From positions 1-48,334 of the forward strand of contig JAHIZV010000097.1 of NCBI GenBank assembly GCA_018814445.1: 48,334 nt of DNA, written 5' to 3'. Source of the stretch: Verrucomicrobiota bacterium (GTDB lineage Bacteria > Verrucomicrobiota > Kiritimatiellia > JAHIZV01). The position numbers and the translations under genes were made by a program. This document shows, in pieces, positions 33,463-43,073 of this stretch. A model generated the notes under the pieces. That model was not told the DNA's origin, ran no database searches, and worked only from the letters and a program-made list of their open reading frames with translations. How positions within the stretch are numbered: position 1 is the first letter of the stretch; each line of letters starts with the position of its first letter.

Positions 33463-36400
33463 TTGAAGTCTTTACCCAAACATTCCAGGAAGGTCCTGCA
33501 TATCTGCCGCTTGCTCATAGCGCCGATCGTAATGTTGCTGATCTGCTCGTGTGATGTGGCCCCGACTCCTGTGTCCCGGAAGGCTCCTGAACCCGCTATG
33601 GAGGAAGCCCCGCGTGGTGATGACGTCCTGCTTGACGAGCTGTCCCGGCGTTGCTTTCTCTTCTTCTGGAATGAGGCGGATCCGAAGACGGGTCTTATCC
33701 AGGACAAAGCCCCCGCTGACGGAAGTGGCGGAACGCAGGACGCGAGTATTGCATCCACCGGGTTCGGTCTCGGCGCGATCTGCGCGGCCGCCGAGCGAGG
33801 ATGGGTATCGCGGGACGAGGCCTACGAGCGCATCCTGATGACGCTTCACTTCATCTGGTCCGATATGCCGCATGAACACGGATTCTTCTATCACTTCGTT
33901 GATCCGGCAACCGGCCGTCGCGCAGGCGGATGCGAGCTGTCTTCAATCGACACGGCCTTGCTGGTTGCCGGCGCGCTGACGGCGAAGCAGTACTTCTCCG
34001 GCACGGAAGTAGCCACACTTGCGGGGAAAATCTACGAACGTGTGGACTGGCCGTGGATGCTGCACGGCGGCAACACGCTTAGGATGGCCTGGAAGCCGGA
34101 GAGCGGCTTCGAGAACAGTCGATGGGAGCGGTACAGCGAACACATGATGATGACATTGCTCGCCATTGGATCGCCGTCGCACCCGCTTCCCGAAGGCGCC
34201 TGGCACTCATGGCGCAGAGAACCCGTCACGGAATTCGGAGGCAGACGTTTCCTGGAGTGCCCGCCGCTCTTTACACACCAGTATTCCCACTCGCTTTTCG
34301 ATTTCCGGAATACCCGCGATGCCTACGCCGACTACTGGCAGAACTCCGTGTTGGCGACACTCGCACAAAGGGAGATGATCGCGGGGCTTTCGAGTCAATT
34401 TCCTCTGTACAGCACGAACCTCTGGGGGCTGACGTCATCGGACGGCCTGGGCGGATATATGGCCTGGGGGGGGCCGCCCCTGACTCACTACCAGCCTCCG
34501 GATGGTTCGGTTGTTCCATGCGCGCCCGGCGGGTCGATTCCGTTCGCCCCGAAAGAATGCATCGCAGTCCTTAAACATATCTACGACAACTATCGCGATC
34601 GCGCCTGGAAGGAATACGGCTTTGTCGACGCCTTCAATCCGCACACCGATTGGAATTCCAGGGTCGTGATCGGCATCGATGCCGGCGTCACCCTGAACAT
34701 GATCGAGAACTACCGCAACGGTTTTTTCTGGAAGTACTTCATGCGCAATGACGAGGTCCGCACGGCCATGTCGAAAGCGGGCTTCGTGTCCACCGCCAAC
34801 ACCTTTCGCGATGAGGACTACGCCTATCTTCGGTCGGTCGCCGAAGATACATGGGCGTGCATCGCCGATCTGGTGCACCCCGAAACCGGCATGCCGGAAG
34901 ACAGCTCAAGAAGGTCCGGCAAAACGTCGGTCAGCAATCTCGGACTCTATCTCTCCGACGTGGCCGCAGCCTGGAAGATGGGCTTTATCACCCGCAAAGA
35001 AGCGGCCGAACGAATCCGCCGGACACTCTCCAGCATCAGCAAACTGGAAACCTGCTTCGGTTTTCGCCAGTGCTGGAACACCGTGGATACGCTGGAACGC
35101 TCTCCCGACGACCCGTGGATATCGCTTCTCGACTCCGGTAATTTCGCGGCGGGGCTGATCACGGTCGGACAGGCGTTCCCTGAATTCCGGGAAACGTGCG
35201 ACCGCATTTTCGCGGCGATGGACTGGGGCGCATTTTATGACCGGGCTCGGAATACGATGATCGGCGGGTACAACGTGGTGGAACAGAAATTCAATCCGCA
35301 GTGGACACTGCCCCTCATCGGCACCGATGCGCGGCTTGCCGTCTTCTTTGCTGTGTCCACGGACAACGCGCCCCTCGCGTTGTGGGATCGACTCGACCGC
35401 AGCGCCGAAGAGTTTCAGCACACGCGCTACTTCACACCCGGATGGCAGGGCGGGGGCCTGTTCATGCAGTTCGTCAACGGCCTCTGGCTCGACGAGAAAG
35501 ATTCCGTCATGAGGCAGTCCGCGGAGAACTTCGCCTACGCGCAGATAGTCTACGCCCGCGAGAAGAACTATCCGGTCTGGGGATGGTCCGCGAGCGATTC
35601 GCCTGACGACGGATACCTCGGTTGGGGTAAACTGCAGGACCGGATTGTCACCCCTCATGCCTCGGCGTTGGCGCTCGACGCTTATCCGGACGTCGTGCTG
35701 GCAAATCTTCGGAGGCTCGAAAGCATGGGAGCACGGAGCAAGCGCTTCGGCTTCTACGATTCTATCGACATCGAAACAGGCAAACATTCAGATGGCTTCC
35801 TCATGCTCGATCAGTCGATGTTGTTCCTCAGCCTCGCCAACTTCCTCGAAGAGAATGCCGTTCGCGGATGGTTTCAGTCCAATCGCTCCGTGGCGTTCGG
35901 GCGTTCGCGTATCGCCGAGTTTCGCGATCCGGGTTTCGGGCCCAACAACGCGCTCTTCGATATAAGCGCCGGGGCGGTCAGGCTTCTCTCGCGGGAAACG
36001 AAGCCGCAGCCGGAAACGATCGCAAGGCAAAGAGGGAAGGGCGAGCTCGCATGGGTTGAACTGACGCCGGAGAACGCGCTTGAAGCTTCTCCTCCTGAAG
36101 CGAATCTGAGCGGCTTTAGTGCTCGCTTTGCCTTCGCGTGGGACGAAACCGCTCTCTTCTTCACGATGCAGGTCGTGGACACCACTGTTACGAACGACTA
36201 CGAAGCATCCGTTCTCTTTCAGGGCGATTGTGTGGAGCTTTACGTTGATCCCGAATGCAACGGCCTGGTCTGGAATGACAGACACGACTTCCAGTTCGGT
36301 TTCGCGGTCGATGACAAATCGTGGGAGTGGTTTGGCGGCGGGAAAGACATCAGGACCCAGGTTCGGCGCAATACCGACGGCTACTCGGTTAAAGCTGAAC

Positions 36401-36564
36401 TCCCGTGGACGCGGCTCGGAGTCAAGCCGGAGAAGGGCCGAACCGTTTGTGTTTCGCCCGCAGTGAAGAACCTTCTCGAAGAAGGCCCTGATTTCGCTAA
36501 ACTGAATTGGAACTGGCAGCCCAAGGGCAGCGGAATACAGCTGGGTCGCATCACGTTGGAATAG
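33463..36564 (+). CDS. Lipoprotein with GH144-like beta-glucanase domain, second barrel and CBM9-like domain
   Basis: A 1033-residue predicted lipoprotein (LLICSC, Cys30) from a TTG start, since no in-frame ATG with a leader exists. Domain 1 (about 52-445) is a glycoamylase-like (PF10091/GH144) (alpha/alpha)6 barrel: CFLFFWNEADPKTGLI, ASIASTGFGLGA, ELSSIDTALLVAGAL, FTHQYSHSLFDF and GIDAGVTLNMIENYRNGFFW. GH144 enzymes are endo-beta-1,2-glucanases. Domain 2 (about 450-835) is a second helical barrel, DUF3131-like. Domain 3 (about 845-1033) is CBM9-like (FAWDETALFFTMQVVD, DCVELYVDPE). It leads a run of seven co-directional genes. The beta-1,2-glucan assignment is inferred from the family. Confidence 0.82.
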   Translation: MKSLPKHSRKVLHICRLLIAPIVMLLICSCDVAPTPVSRKAPEPAMEEAPRGDDVLLDELSRRCFLFFWNEADPKTGLIQDKAPADGSGGTQDASIASTGFGLGAICAAAERGWVSRDEAYERILMTLHFIWSDMPHEHGFFYHFVDPATGRRAGGCELSSIDTALLVAGALTAKQYFSGTEVATLAGKIYERVDWPWMLHGGNTLRMAWKPESGFENSRWERYSEHMMMTLLAIGSPSHPLPEGAWHSWRREPVTEFGGRRFLECPPLFTHQYSHSLFDFRNTRDAYADYWQNSVLATLAQREMIAGLSSQFPLYSTNLWGLTSSDGLGGYMAWGGPPLTHYQPPDGSVVPCAPGGSIPFAPKECIAVLKHIYDNYRDRAWKEYGFVDAFNPHTDWNSRVVIGIDAGVTLNMIENYRNGFFWKYFMRNDEVRTAMSKAGFVSTANTFRDEDYAYLRSVAEDTWACIADLVHPETGMPEDSSRRSGKTSVSNLGLYLSDVAAAWKMGFITRKEAAERIRRTLSSISKLETCFGFRQCWNTVDTLERSPDDPWISLLDSGNFAAGLITVGQAFPEFRETCDRIFAAMDWGAFYDRARNTMIGGYNVVEQKFNPQWTLPLIGTDARLAVFFAVSTDNAPLALWDRLDRSAEEFQHTRYFTPGWQGGGLFMQFVNGLWLDEKDSVMRQSAENFAYAQIVYAREKNYPVWGWSASDSPDDGYLGWGKLQDRIVTPHASALALDAYPDVVLANLRRLESMGARSKRFGFYDSIDIETGKHSDGFLMLDQSMLFLSLANFLEENAVRGWFQSNRSVAFGRSRIAEFRDPGFGPNNALFDISAGAVRLLSRETKPQPETIARQRGKGELAWVELTPENALEASPPEANLSGFSARFAFAWDETALFFTMQVVDTTVTNDYEASVLFQGDCVELYVDPECNGLVWNDRHDFQFGFAVDDKSWEWFGGGKDIRTQVRRNTDGYSVKAELPWTRLGVKPEKGRTVCVSPAVKNLLEEGPDFAKLNWNWQPKGSGIQLGRITLE

Positions 36565-36569
36565 GACAC

Positions 36570-38003
36570 ATGATCACCGGGTGTATACAGAGAAGATGGA
36601 TCGCGGTCGGCGCGCTTGTCGCGGTGGCGTTGATTTCAAGTTGTGTTCCCCAGCCGAAAGACCGGACCGAAGACGGCCGCATCATTGTCAGCTACTGGGA
36701 GAAATGGACCGGCTTTGAAGGCGAAGCCATGCAGGCGGTCGTGGACGACTTCAATGCGTCGCAGAATCGTATCTTTGTTAAACGTCTCGCAGTCAGCGCC
36801 ATAGACCAGAAACTGATGCTCTCCACCGCGGGCGGGAATCCCCCTGACGTGGCCGGTCTGTGGTCGCACTCCGTTCCCGACTTCGCCGAGAAAGGCGCGC
36901 TGACGCCTCTGAACAAAATACTGGAGAAGGCGGGCATCACTCGTGACGACTACATCGGGGTATTCTGGGACCTGTGCGAGCATCGCGGTTTTATCTGGGC
37001 TCTTCCCGCCACCGCCCAGGATCTCGCTCTCCACTGGAACAAGCGGATGTTTCGCGAAGCCGGACTCGATCCCGATACACCGCCGCGCACTCTCGACGAA
37101 CTCGACAGGATGGCCGAGCAGTTGACCGTCGTGGAAGTCGAGCGCGAGGGAAAGAAGGTCCGCGTCCGCTATCCCGACCTCACGGACGAAGAGAAACAGG
37201 CGAAGAATTTCAGCTTGATTCAGCTCGGTCATATTCCAGCGGAACCGGGATGGTATCGCGAGATGTGGGGGTACTGGTTCGGCGGCGACCTGTGGAACGG
37301 GAAAGACCTGATTACCGCGAACAGCCCGGAGAACCTCGCCGCCGCGAAATGGCAGGAGAGCTATCCTCTCAAGTACGGCCTGAACAACATCCGCGCCTTT
37401 GGCGCGTCGTTCGGCAACTTCGCATCACCGCAGAATCCGTTTCTAGAAGGCCGCGTCGCCATGGTTCTACAGGGAGTGTGGATGTACAACTTCATCGACA
37501 AGTACGCGCCGCATCTTGACTGGGCGGTGGCTCCTTTTCCCTCGATTGATCCCGAGCGGCTACCCAACGTAACTCTCGTGGAATCGGATGTCCTGATGAT
37601 ACCCAACGGTGCGCGGCATCCGCGCGAAGCATTCGAGTTTATCCACTACGTCAACACGCAGGGCCCGATGGAGAGACTCTGCCTCGGTCAGCGCAAGTTC
37701 ACTCCGCTGAAACAGGTCAGTCCGATGTTCATAGAGAACCATCCGAACCCTAATATCAGGCTGTTTGCGGAGTTGGCCCGCAGTCCGAACGCTCGTTATG
37801 TGCCGAGGCTTACGGTCTGGAGGGAGTACAAAGACGAAATGCTCGTGGCCATTGATCGTGTCGCGGCTCTCTCTGCATCGCCGGAAGACGCATTGGCGGA
37901 AGTGCAGCAGCGCGTGCAGTGGCGTTTCGATCGCATCCTGCGAAGATGGAATCTGATCGAGGACGAGAGGCTGAAGGAATGGAGCGAATATGACGCGTGG
38001 TGA
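36570..38003 (+). CDS. ABC transporter sugar-binding lipoprotein
   Basis: A 477-residue extracellular solute-binding protein of the MalE-like family 1. The start at 36570, 5 bp after the preceding stop and behind agga, gives lipobox LISSC (Cys25). Typical features are IIVSYWEKWTGFEGEAMQAV, GNPPDVAGLWSH and ALPATAQDLALHWNKRMFRE, with family motif FLEGRVAMVLQGVWMYNF. It overlaps the next permease gene by 14 bp. Its place directly behind the GH144-like gene suggests it captures the released beta-gluco-oligosaccharides, as in characterised sophorooligosaccharide importers (inference). Confidence 0.92.
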   Translation: MITGCIQRRWIAVGALVAVALISSCVPQPKDRTEDGRIIVSYWEKWTGFEGEAMQAVVDDFNASQNRIFVKRLAVSAIDQKLMLSTAGGNPPDVAGLWSHSVPDFAEKGALTPLNKILEKAGITRDDYIGVFWDLCEHRGFIWALPATAQDLALHWNKRMFREAGLDPDTPPRTLDELDRMAEQLTVVEVEREGKKVRVRYPDLTDEEKQAKNFSLIQLGHIPAEPGWYREMWGYWFGGDLWNGKDLITANSPENLAAAKWQESYPLKYGLNNIRAFGASFGNFASPQNPFLEGRVAMVLQGVWMYNFIDKYAPHLDWAVAPFPSIDPERLPNVTLVESDVLMIPNGARHPREAFEFIHYVNTQGPMERLCLGQRKFTPLKQVSPMFIENHPNPNIRLFAELARSPNARYVPRLTVWREYKDEMLVAIDRVAALSASPEDALAEVQQRVQWRFDRILRRWNLIEDERLKEWSEYDAW

Positions 38004-38877
38004 ACGAAATACTCTGTTCCTCGGACTGGCCTTCGTCAGTCCGTGGATTATCGGCTTCCTCCTGCTCACGCTCTTTCCCGTGTGCGCGTCGATCTACTAT
38101 TCGTTCTGCGATTACGACGTGCTCTCGAAACCGGTATGGGTCGGCGCGTTGAACTACAGCGACATGCTTACCGACGGCGTCTTCTGGAAATCGCTTACCA
38201 ACACGCTCTACTTCGCGGCGATTTCTCTGCCGCTGGGGATGCTCTTCTCTCTGCTGGTCGCTGTACTGCTGAACCAGCAGGTGGTCTGCCGCTCGGGCTT
38301 CCGCGCGATCTTCTTCCTGCCGTCGCTGATTCCTGTCGTCGCGGGCGCGATGATCTGGCTGTGGATTTTGAATGGAAACTTCGGGCTGCTGAATTACGCG
38401 CTGAGTTTTCTCGGCATCGATAATCCGCCGCAGTGGCTGGCGGACCCGGCGTGGACAAAGCCCGCGCTTATATTGATGTCCGTGTGGGGAGTTGGAAATA
38501 CGATCGTCATCTATCTCGCCGCACTCCAGGACGTGCCGCGCTCGCTGTACGAATCGGCCGACATAGACGGCGGCGGATTCTGGGTGAAGTTTCGCCATAT
38601 CACCGTCCCGATGATTTCTCCGGTCATCTATTTCAACCTGATCATGGGCATCATCGGATCGCTCCAGGTCTTCGCTCAGCCCTTCATCATGCTCGGCGGC
38701 GGGGGACCCGACCGCTCGGCTCTTTTCTATGCGGTGTACCTCTACCAGAACGCCTTCGAGTACCGCCAGATGGGTTACGCATGCGCGATGGCGTGGGTTC
38801 TGTTCCTGATCATTCTTCTTCTAACCTGGGTCGCGACCCGTTCGACCCGCAGCCTGATTTACTATGCCGGGGAGTAG
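37990..38877 (+). CDS. ABC transporter permease, MalF/UgpA type
   Basis: A 295-residue inner-membrane protein with about six hydrophobic segments (LFLGLAFVSPWIIGFLLLTL, LYFAAISLPLGMLFSLLVAV) and the EAA loop YESADIDGGGFWVKFRHITV that contacts the ATPase. The start lies inside the end of the binding-protein gene (14-bp overlap), which ties the two translationally. It has a standard short periplasmic loop, unlike the MalF at 9133-10665. It pairs with the permease encoded 3 bp downstream. Confidence 0.93.
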   Translation: MTRGERNTLFLGLAFVSPWIIGFLLLTLFPVCASIYYSFCDYDVLSKPVWVGALNYSDMLTDGVFWKSLTNTLYFAAISLPLGMLFSLLVAVLLNQQVVCRSGFRAIFFLPSLIPVVAGAMIWLWILNGNFGLLNYALSFLGIDNPPQWLADPAWTKPALILMSVWGVGNTIVIYLAALQDVPRSLYESADIDGGGFWVKFRHITVPMISPVIYFNLIMGIIGSLQVFAQPFIMLGGGGPDRSALFYAVYLYQNAFEYRQMGYACAMAWVLFLIILLLTWVATRSTRSLIYYAGE

Positions 38878-38880
38878 ACA

Positions 38881-40002
38881 ATGAATGTGCTGAAGAAAAT
38901 CGTTATCTACGCGCTTCTGCTCTCGGGTTCGGCTGTCTTCCTTCTGCCCCTGATATGGATGATCTCTACCGGACTCAAACCGATCGATCAGACCATGTCC
39001 ATGCCGCCGACGTGGATCCCTTACAGGCTCTTCATTGAAGAAGACGGCGAGCGCATCGAGGTCCGGGCAGAGGAGAGCATCGAAACCGCCTCTTTCATTA
39101 TCCGCGAAGGCGAAGACCGCCGCATTGTGCCGGCGAGTTCGCTGAAAGACGGACAGATGATGCTGCGCAATGTCGAGGGCAATGAAACGGCAGTGGACAT
39201 CGAGATAGTGCAGGAGATACCCGCATCACCAGACGCGCCCTGGGCGCAGATCCGTCCGGTGTCGGACGAGGACGCCGAATGGACTGTCGTGCCCCAGTCG
39301 GTTGTAATCCGGACCATCGCCCCACGCTGGAGCAACTTCACTCGCGCGATCGCGGCGATGAAGTTCTTCTGGCTCTATCTGAAAAACACGCTCCTGCTTT
39401 GCTTCCTCACGGTCATCGGCACCGTCTCGTCCAGCGCAATGGCGGCGTATGGCTTCTCGCGCATTCAGTGGCGCGGCCGTAACCAGGTTTTCGTGCTGGC
39501 ACTGGCAACGATGATGATTCCTTTCCCCGTCACGATGGTTCCGATGTACTGCCTCTACCGCTGGCTCGGGTGGATCGGGACACTGCGGCCGCTTTGGGTG
39601 GGCACCTTCTTCGCGGGAGCCTTCAACGTGTTCCTTCTGCGCCAGTTCTTCATGAGCATCCCCAAGGATCTTTCCGACGCGGCGCGCATCGACGGATGCA
39701 GCGAGTTCCGGATTTTTCTGCAGATCATCATTCCGCTCTGCCGGCCTGCCTTGATGGTCGTCGGACTTTTTCAGTTCATGGGCACATGGAATGATTTTCT
39801 CGGGCCGCTGATCTATCTCACGGATCAGAAGGATTTCACGCTCGCGCTGGGTCTGCAGTTCTTCCAGAGCCAGCACGGCGGTACCGAGTGGCATTACCTG
39901 ATGGCGGCAAGCACGCTCGTCGCTCTTCCCATCATCATCCTTTTCTTCTTTACCCAGAAGAGCTTTATTGAAGGCATTTCAATGACGGGCCTGAAGGGAT
40001 AG
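38881..40002 (+). CDS. ABC transporter permease, MalG type, with large periplasmic insertion
   Basis: A 373-residue permease, about 95 residues longer than usual for the family (about 275-295). The first helix (YALLLSGSAVFLLPLIWMIS) and the later helices with EAA loop DAARIDGCSEFRIFLQIIIP are ordinary. Between them, residues about 50-143 form an acidic, beta-rich insertion (ERIEVRAEESIETASFIIRE, SSLKDGQMMLRNVEGN) that must lie outside the membrane, because it stands between helix 1 and RWSNFTRAIAA. It might contact the binding protein or the substrate. It is 3 bp after its partner permease. No ATPase gene accompanies the pair. Confidence 0.9.
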   Translation: MNVLKKIVIYALLLSGSAVFLLPLIWMISTGLKPIDQTMSMPPTWIPYRLFIEEDGERIEVRAEESIETASFIIREGEDRRIVPASSLKDGQMMLRNVEGNETAVDIEIVQEIPASPDAPWAQIRPVSDEDAEWTVVPQSVVIRTIAPRWSNFTRAIAAMKFFWLYLKNTLLLCFLTVIGTVSSSAMAAYGFSRIQWRGRNQVFVLALATMMIPFPVTMVPMYCLYRWLGWIGTLRPLWVGTFFAGAFNVFLLRQFFMSIPKDLSDAARIDGCSEFRIFLQIIIPLCRPALMVVGLFQFMGTWNDFLGPLIYLTDQKDFTLALGLQFFQSQHGGTEWHYLMAASTLVALPIIILFFFTQKSFIEGISMTGLKG

Positions 40003-40034
40003 CCCCGGCCTCTTTTCAGACCAAAGGAAACACC

Positions 40035-43000
40035 ATGAACAAGAAGTTGGCAGCAGGATTGATACTGATTCTCCTTGTAAGCGCTTCCAGCGCTCGCGCC
40101 GTGGAGGCGACCGCATCATCGGGACAGGACGCGTATTCCGCGGGAAATGCTATCGACGGCGACATGAGCACCCGCTGGGGCAGCCACTTCAACGACGGGG
40201 AATGGTGGCAGATCAAATTTGACGAGCCCCGCGTTCTGTCGGGCATGCGGATCGCATGGGAAGCGGCGTACGGCGAGAAGTATGAAATCCAGACATCGGA
40301 CGATGGCGAGAGATGGCACGCGGTCTACGCAGAAAATGAAGGAGACGGCAGAACGGACATTATCTTCTTCCGTCCCGTAAAGACGCAGTACGTGCGTATG
40401 CAGGGAGTACAGCGCGGCACCGGCTGGGGCTATTCCTTCTGGGAAGTGGAGTTCTTCAGCGGGCAACAGGCGCCCACAATTCGCGCCAGCAGTCCCGAAC
40501 GCGGACGGGGCGCGGACAAGATTGTCGATGGAAACCCTGACACAGCATGGAACTCCGAAGCCGATGGTGAACAGTTCCTGATCATTCGTCCGCACCAGAC
40601 GATGGAGCTCGGGGGCATCGAGCTTCAGTGGGGCGCGGACTATGCGAAGTCGTATGCCATAGACGCGTACACGGAGAAAGAGGACGACTGGAAAACGATC
40701 TACGAGGAGGACAACGGCAACGGTGCACGCGACTACATCTATTTTGAATCCACGCCGGTCCAGAGACTGCGCATCCGCTGTCTCGAGAGCAGTGCGAGCA
40801 ACGGATATGCGCTGGCGGAGATCAAACTGAAAGGCGGCGACGAACAGGCGACCCCGATTCGACATTACCTTTCGGTTGCCCGCGACTCTAAGAAGGGATG
40901 GTTTCCCCGATGGCTCAATCGCGAGCAGGAGTTCTGGACCGCTATCGGCGTGGTCGGCGACGAACAGGAAAGTACTCTCGGAGAAACCGGTACGTTTGAA
41001 CCGGTGAAGGGCGGATTCTCGGTCATGCCGTTCGTGATCGCCGAAGACGGACTCATCGCGTGGGACGACGTTCGCCTGGAGCAGAGACTCGAAGAGAACA
41101 ATCTGCCGCTTCCAACTGCACGATGGAACTATGGCAAGTGGACGTTGGATATCTCCGCTGTTTCGTTCGGCGAAGCTGGAGCATCCAGCACGGCGGTCAG
41201 GTATCGCTTCAAGAACAGGACCTCGGCCCCCTTCAACGGGAAGCTGGGCCTGGCCATACGGCCGGTGCAGTTGAATCCCGCGTGGCAATATGGAGGTCTC
41301 AGCCCGATCCGGAACATCGAATGCTCGGATGGTGAACCTTACTCGCTGGTCAAGATCGACGGGATAACCCGTATCGTTTCCGTAACACCCCCCGACACCA
41401 TGGGCGCGGCGCCGCTCAAGAGCGGAGATATCGTCGAGTTCTTCGCGAAAGGTGAAGTTCCTTCATCGACGGTCGCGACCGAGAGTGACGGAAAAGCAAG
41501 CGGTGGGCTTCTCTACGACATCAGTGTGCCCGGTCACGGCATCGCGGAAGTCGTAGTTGTTTTTCCCCTGCATGAGTCCGCTGTAGTTGATGCCGCCTGG
41601 GGCGACCCTGTCGAGCATTTCGCCCAGGTGTGGCACGAGCAGAGGAAGTACTGGCACGAACTTCTCAATCGTTTCTTTATCTCTATTCCGGAACAGCGGT
41701 TGATCGATGTGCTGAAGAGCAACATCGCGTACATCCTGATTAACCAGGACGGACCCTGGATAAAGCCGGGGCCGAGGAACTACGCGCATTCGTGGATGCG
41801 CGACGGATCCATGACGAGCGTAGCGCTCCTGAGAATGGGCCTCAAGGAGCCCGTTAAGAAGTTCCTCACCGCATTCATTCCTATGGTGGACGATAAGGGC
41901 TGGGTTCCCTGGATCGTTCATGAAGGTGGTCATCCTGTCGGCTTTGCAGCGGACAGTCGCGAGGGCCAGGAGTACGACAGCCAGGGGCAGTTTGTCTTTC
42001 TGCTGAGGCAGTACTTCGATTTCACAGGCGACACAGGAATGTTGAACGCGGGATATCCCGCCGCTGTCCGCGCGCTCGATTACGGTCAGAAGCTTCGCGC
42101 CGAACGCATGACCGACGAGTATAAGAACGACCCTGAGAAACGTCCTTACTACGGCATCCTGCCTGAGTCGAACAGCCACGAAGGCTATTACCCCGCGATG
42201 CACAGCTACTGGGATGACTTCTGGTACCTGCGCGGGCTCAAGGACGGCGCCTATCTCGCCCGCGTTACCGGCGACACGAACAACGCGCCCTGGATCGGGG
42301 CCGCTATTCCCGAATTCCGCAAGACGCTCTACGAATCCATCCTGACGCTGATACAGCGCGACGGACTGTCCTACATTCCGGGCTGTGTCGAAAAGAGCGA
42401 CTTCGACGCGACATCCACGGCCATCGCCGTCATGGCCTGCGGAGAAGAGAACTGCCTGCCGCAACCGTATGCCCGGCAGACCTTCGACAAGTACTACGAC
42501 GAGTTTGTCGCCCGCTTGAAACCCGGAGGAGAGACCACATTCACCCCCTATGAAGTCCGCACTGCTGACGCATTTATCCGCATGCGCCTGCGGGATCGAG
42601 CGCTGACGATGCTCCGCTATTTCAGTACGGATTCGACCCGGCCTTTCGGCTGGAACCACATGGCGGAAGTCGTACACGGGCGCGTGAGAACGCCATCCTA
42701 TATCGGCGACATGCCGCATACGTGGGTCGGATCCGGCTTCATCAGCGCCGTGAGAAGCATCTTCGTCTATGAATACGAGGGCAGTCTGATTCTCTGCGCG
42801 GGCATGCCCGTGGAGTGGTTTGAAAAGGGATTCACCGTCAACAACCTGCCGACCCAGTACGGCCTCATCGACATGCGCGCAATTTCCCAGGGGGACACGA
42901 TCACGCTGGAGTTCAAAGGTGACGCCATACCCGACCAGGGATTCGACTTCGCCCTTCCTGAAGGGCTCGAGGGCAAACGAATTAAACTGAAAGGAAGCAA

Positions 43001-43073
43001 AGCGGAACCCGTCAACGGGAAAATCCGGTTCTATGCGCTTCCGGCTACTCTCACATTTTCAGAGGTGAAATAA
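40035..43073 (+). CDS. Exported discoidin-domain protein with (alpha/alpha)6 glycosidase-like barrel
   Basis: A 1012-residue secreted protein (signal peptide ending SSARA-V). Two F5/8 type C/CBM32-like modules occupy about 22-145 and 150-275 (NAIDGDMSTRWGSHFNDGEW; KIVDGNPDTAWNS). A beta-sandwich region (about 280-520) follows, then a helical barrel (about 540-930) with RNYAHSWMRDGSMTSVALLR, EGGHPVGFAADSREGQEYDS and LPESNSHEGYYPAMHSYWDD. The sandwich-plus-barrel order resembles GH15/GH65/GH94-type clans, but I cannot place it in a known family. Asp in RDG and Glu in PESN or VHEGG are catalytic candidates. Its operon context with the importer and GH3 genes suggests attack on the same beta-glycan. 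It overlaps the next gene by 1 bp. Confidence 0.72.
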   Translation: MNKKLAAGLILILLVSASSARAVEATASSGQDAYSAGNAIDGDMSTRWGSHFNDGEWWQIKFDEPRVLSGMRIAWEAAYGEKYEIQTSDDGERWHAVYAENEGDGRTDIIFFRPVKTQYVRMQGVQRGTGWGYSFWEVEFFSGQQAPTIRASSPERGRGADKIVDGNPDTAWNSEADGEQFLIIRPHQTMELGGIELQWGADYAKSYAIDAYTEKEDDWKTIYEEDNGNGARDYIYFESTPVQRLRIRCLESSASNGYALAEIKLKGGDEQATPIRHYLSVARDSKKGWFPRWLNREQEFWTAIGVVGDEQESTLGETGTFEPVKGGFSVMPFVIAEDGLIAWDDVRLEQRLEENNLPLPTARWNYGKWTLDISAVSFGEAGASSTAVRYRFKNRTSAPFNGKLGLAIRPVQLNPAWQYGGLSPIRNIECSDGEPYSLVKIDGITRIVSVTPPDTMGAAPLKSGDIVEFFAKGEVPSSTVATESDGKASGGLLYDISVPGHGIAEVVVVFPLHESAVVDAAWGDPVEHFAQVWHEQRKYWHELLNRFFISIPEQRLIDVLKSNIAYILINQDGPWIKPGPRNYAHSWMRDGSMTSVALLRMGLKEPVKKFLTAFIPMVDDKGWVPWIVHEGGHPVGFAADSREGQEYDSQGQFVFLLRQYFDFTGDTGMLNAGYPAAVRALDYGQKLRAERMTDEYKNDPEKRPYYGILPESNSHEGYYPAMHSYWDDFWYLRGLKDGAYLARVTGDTNNAPWIGAAIPEFRKTLYESILTLIQRDGLSYIPGCVEKSDFDATSTAIAVMACGEENCLPQPYARQTFDKYYDEFVARLKPGGETTFTPYEVRTADAFIRMRLRDRALTMLRYFSTDSTRPFGWNHMAEVVHGRVRTPSYIGDMPHTWVGSGFISAVRSIFVYEYEGSLILCAGMPVEWFEKGFTVNNLPTQYGLIDMRAISQGDTITLEFKGDAIPDQGFDFALPEGLEGKRIKLKGSKAEPVNGKIRFYALPATLTFSEVK

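Noticed and set aside
40076-40089. TGTAAGCGCTTCCA, which fits a catabolite-response-element pattern, near the start of the discoidin-barrel gene
   Set aside because: It lies inside the signal-peptide codons, is not a perfect palindrome, and the codons read as a normal signal peptide (LVSASSARA); chance is likely.
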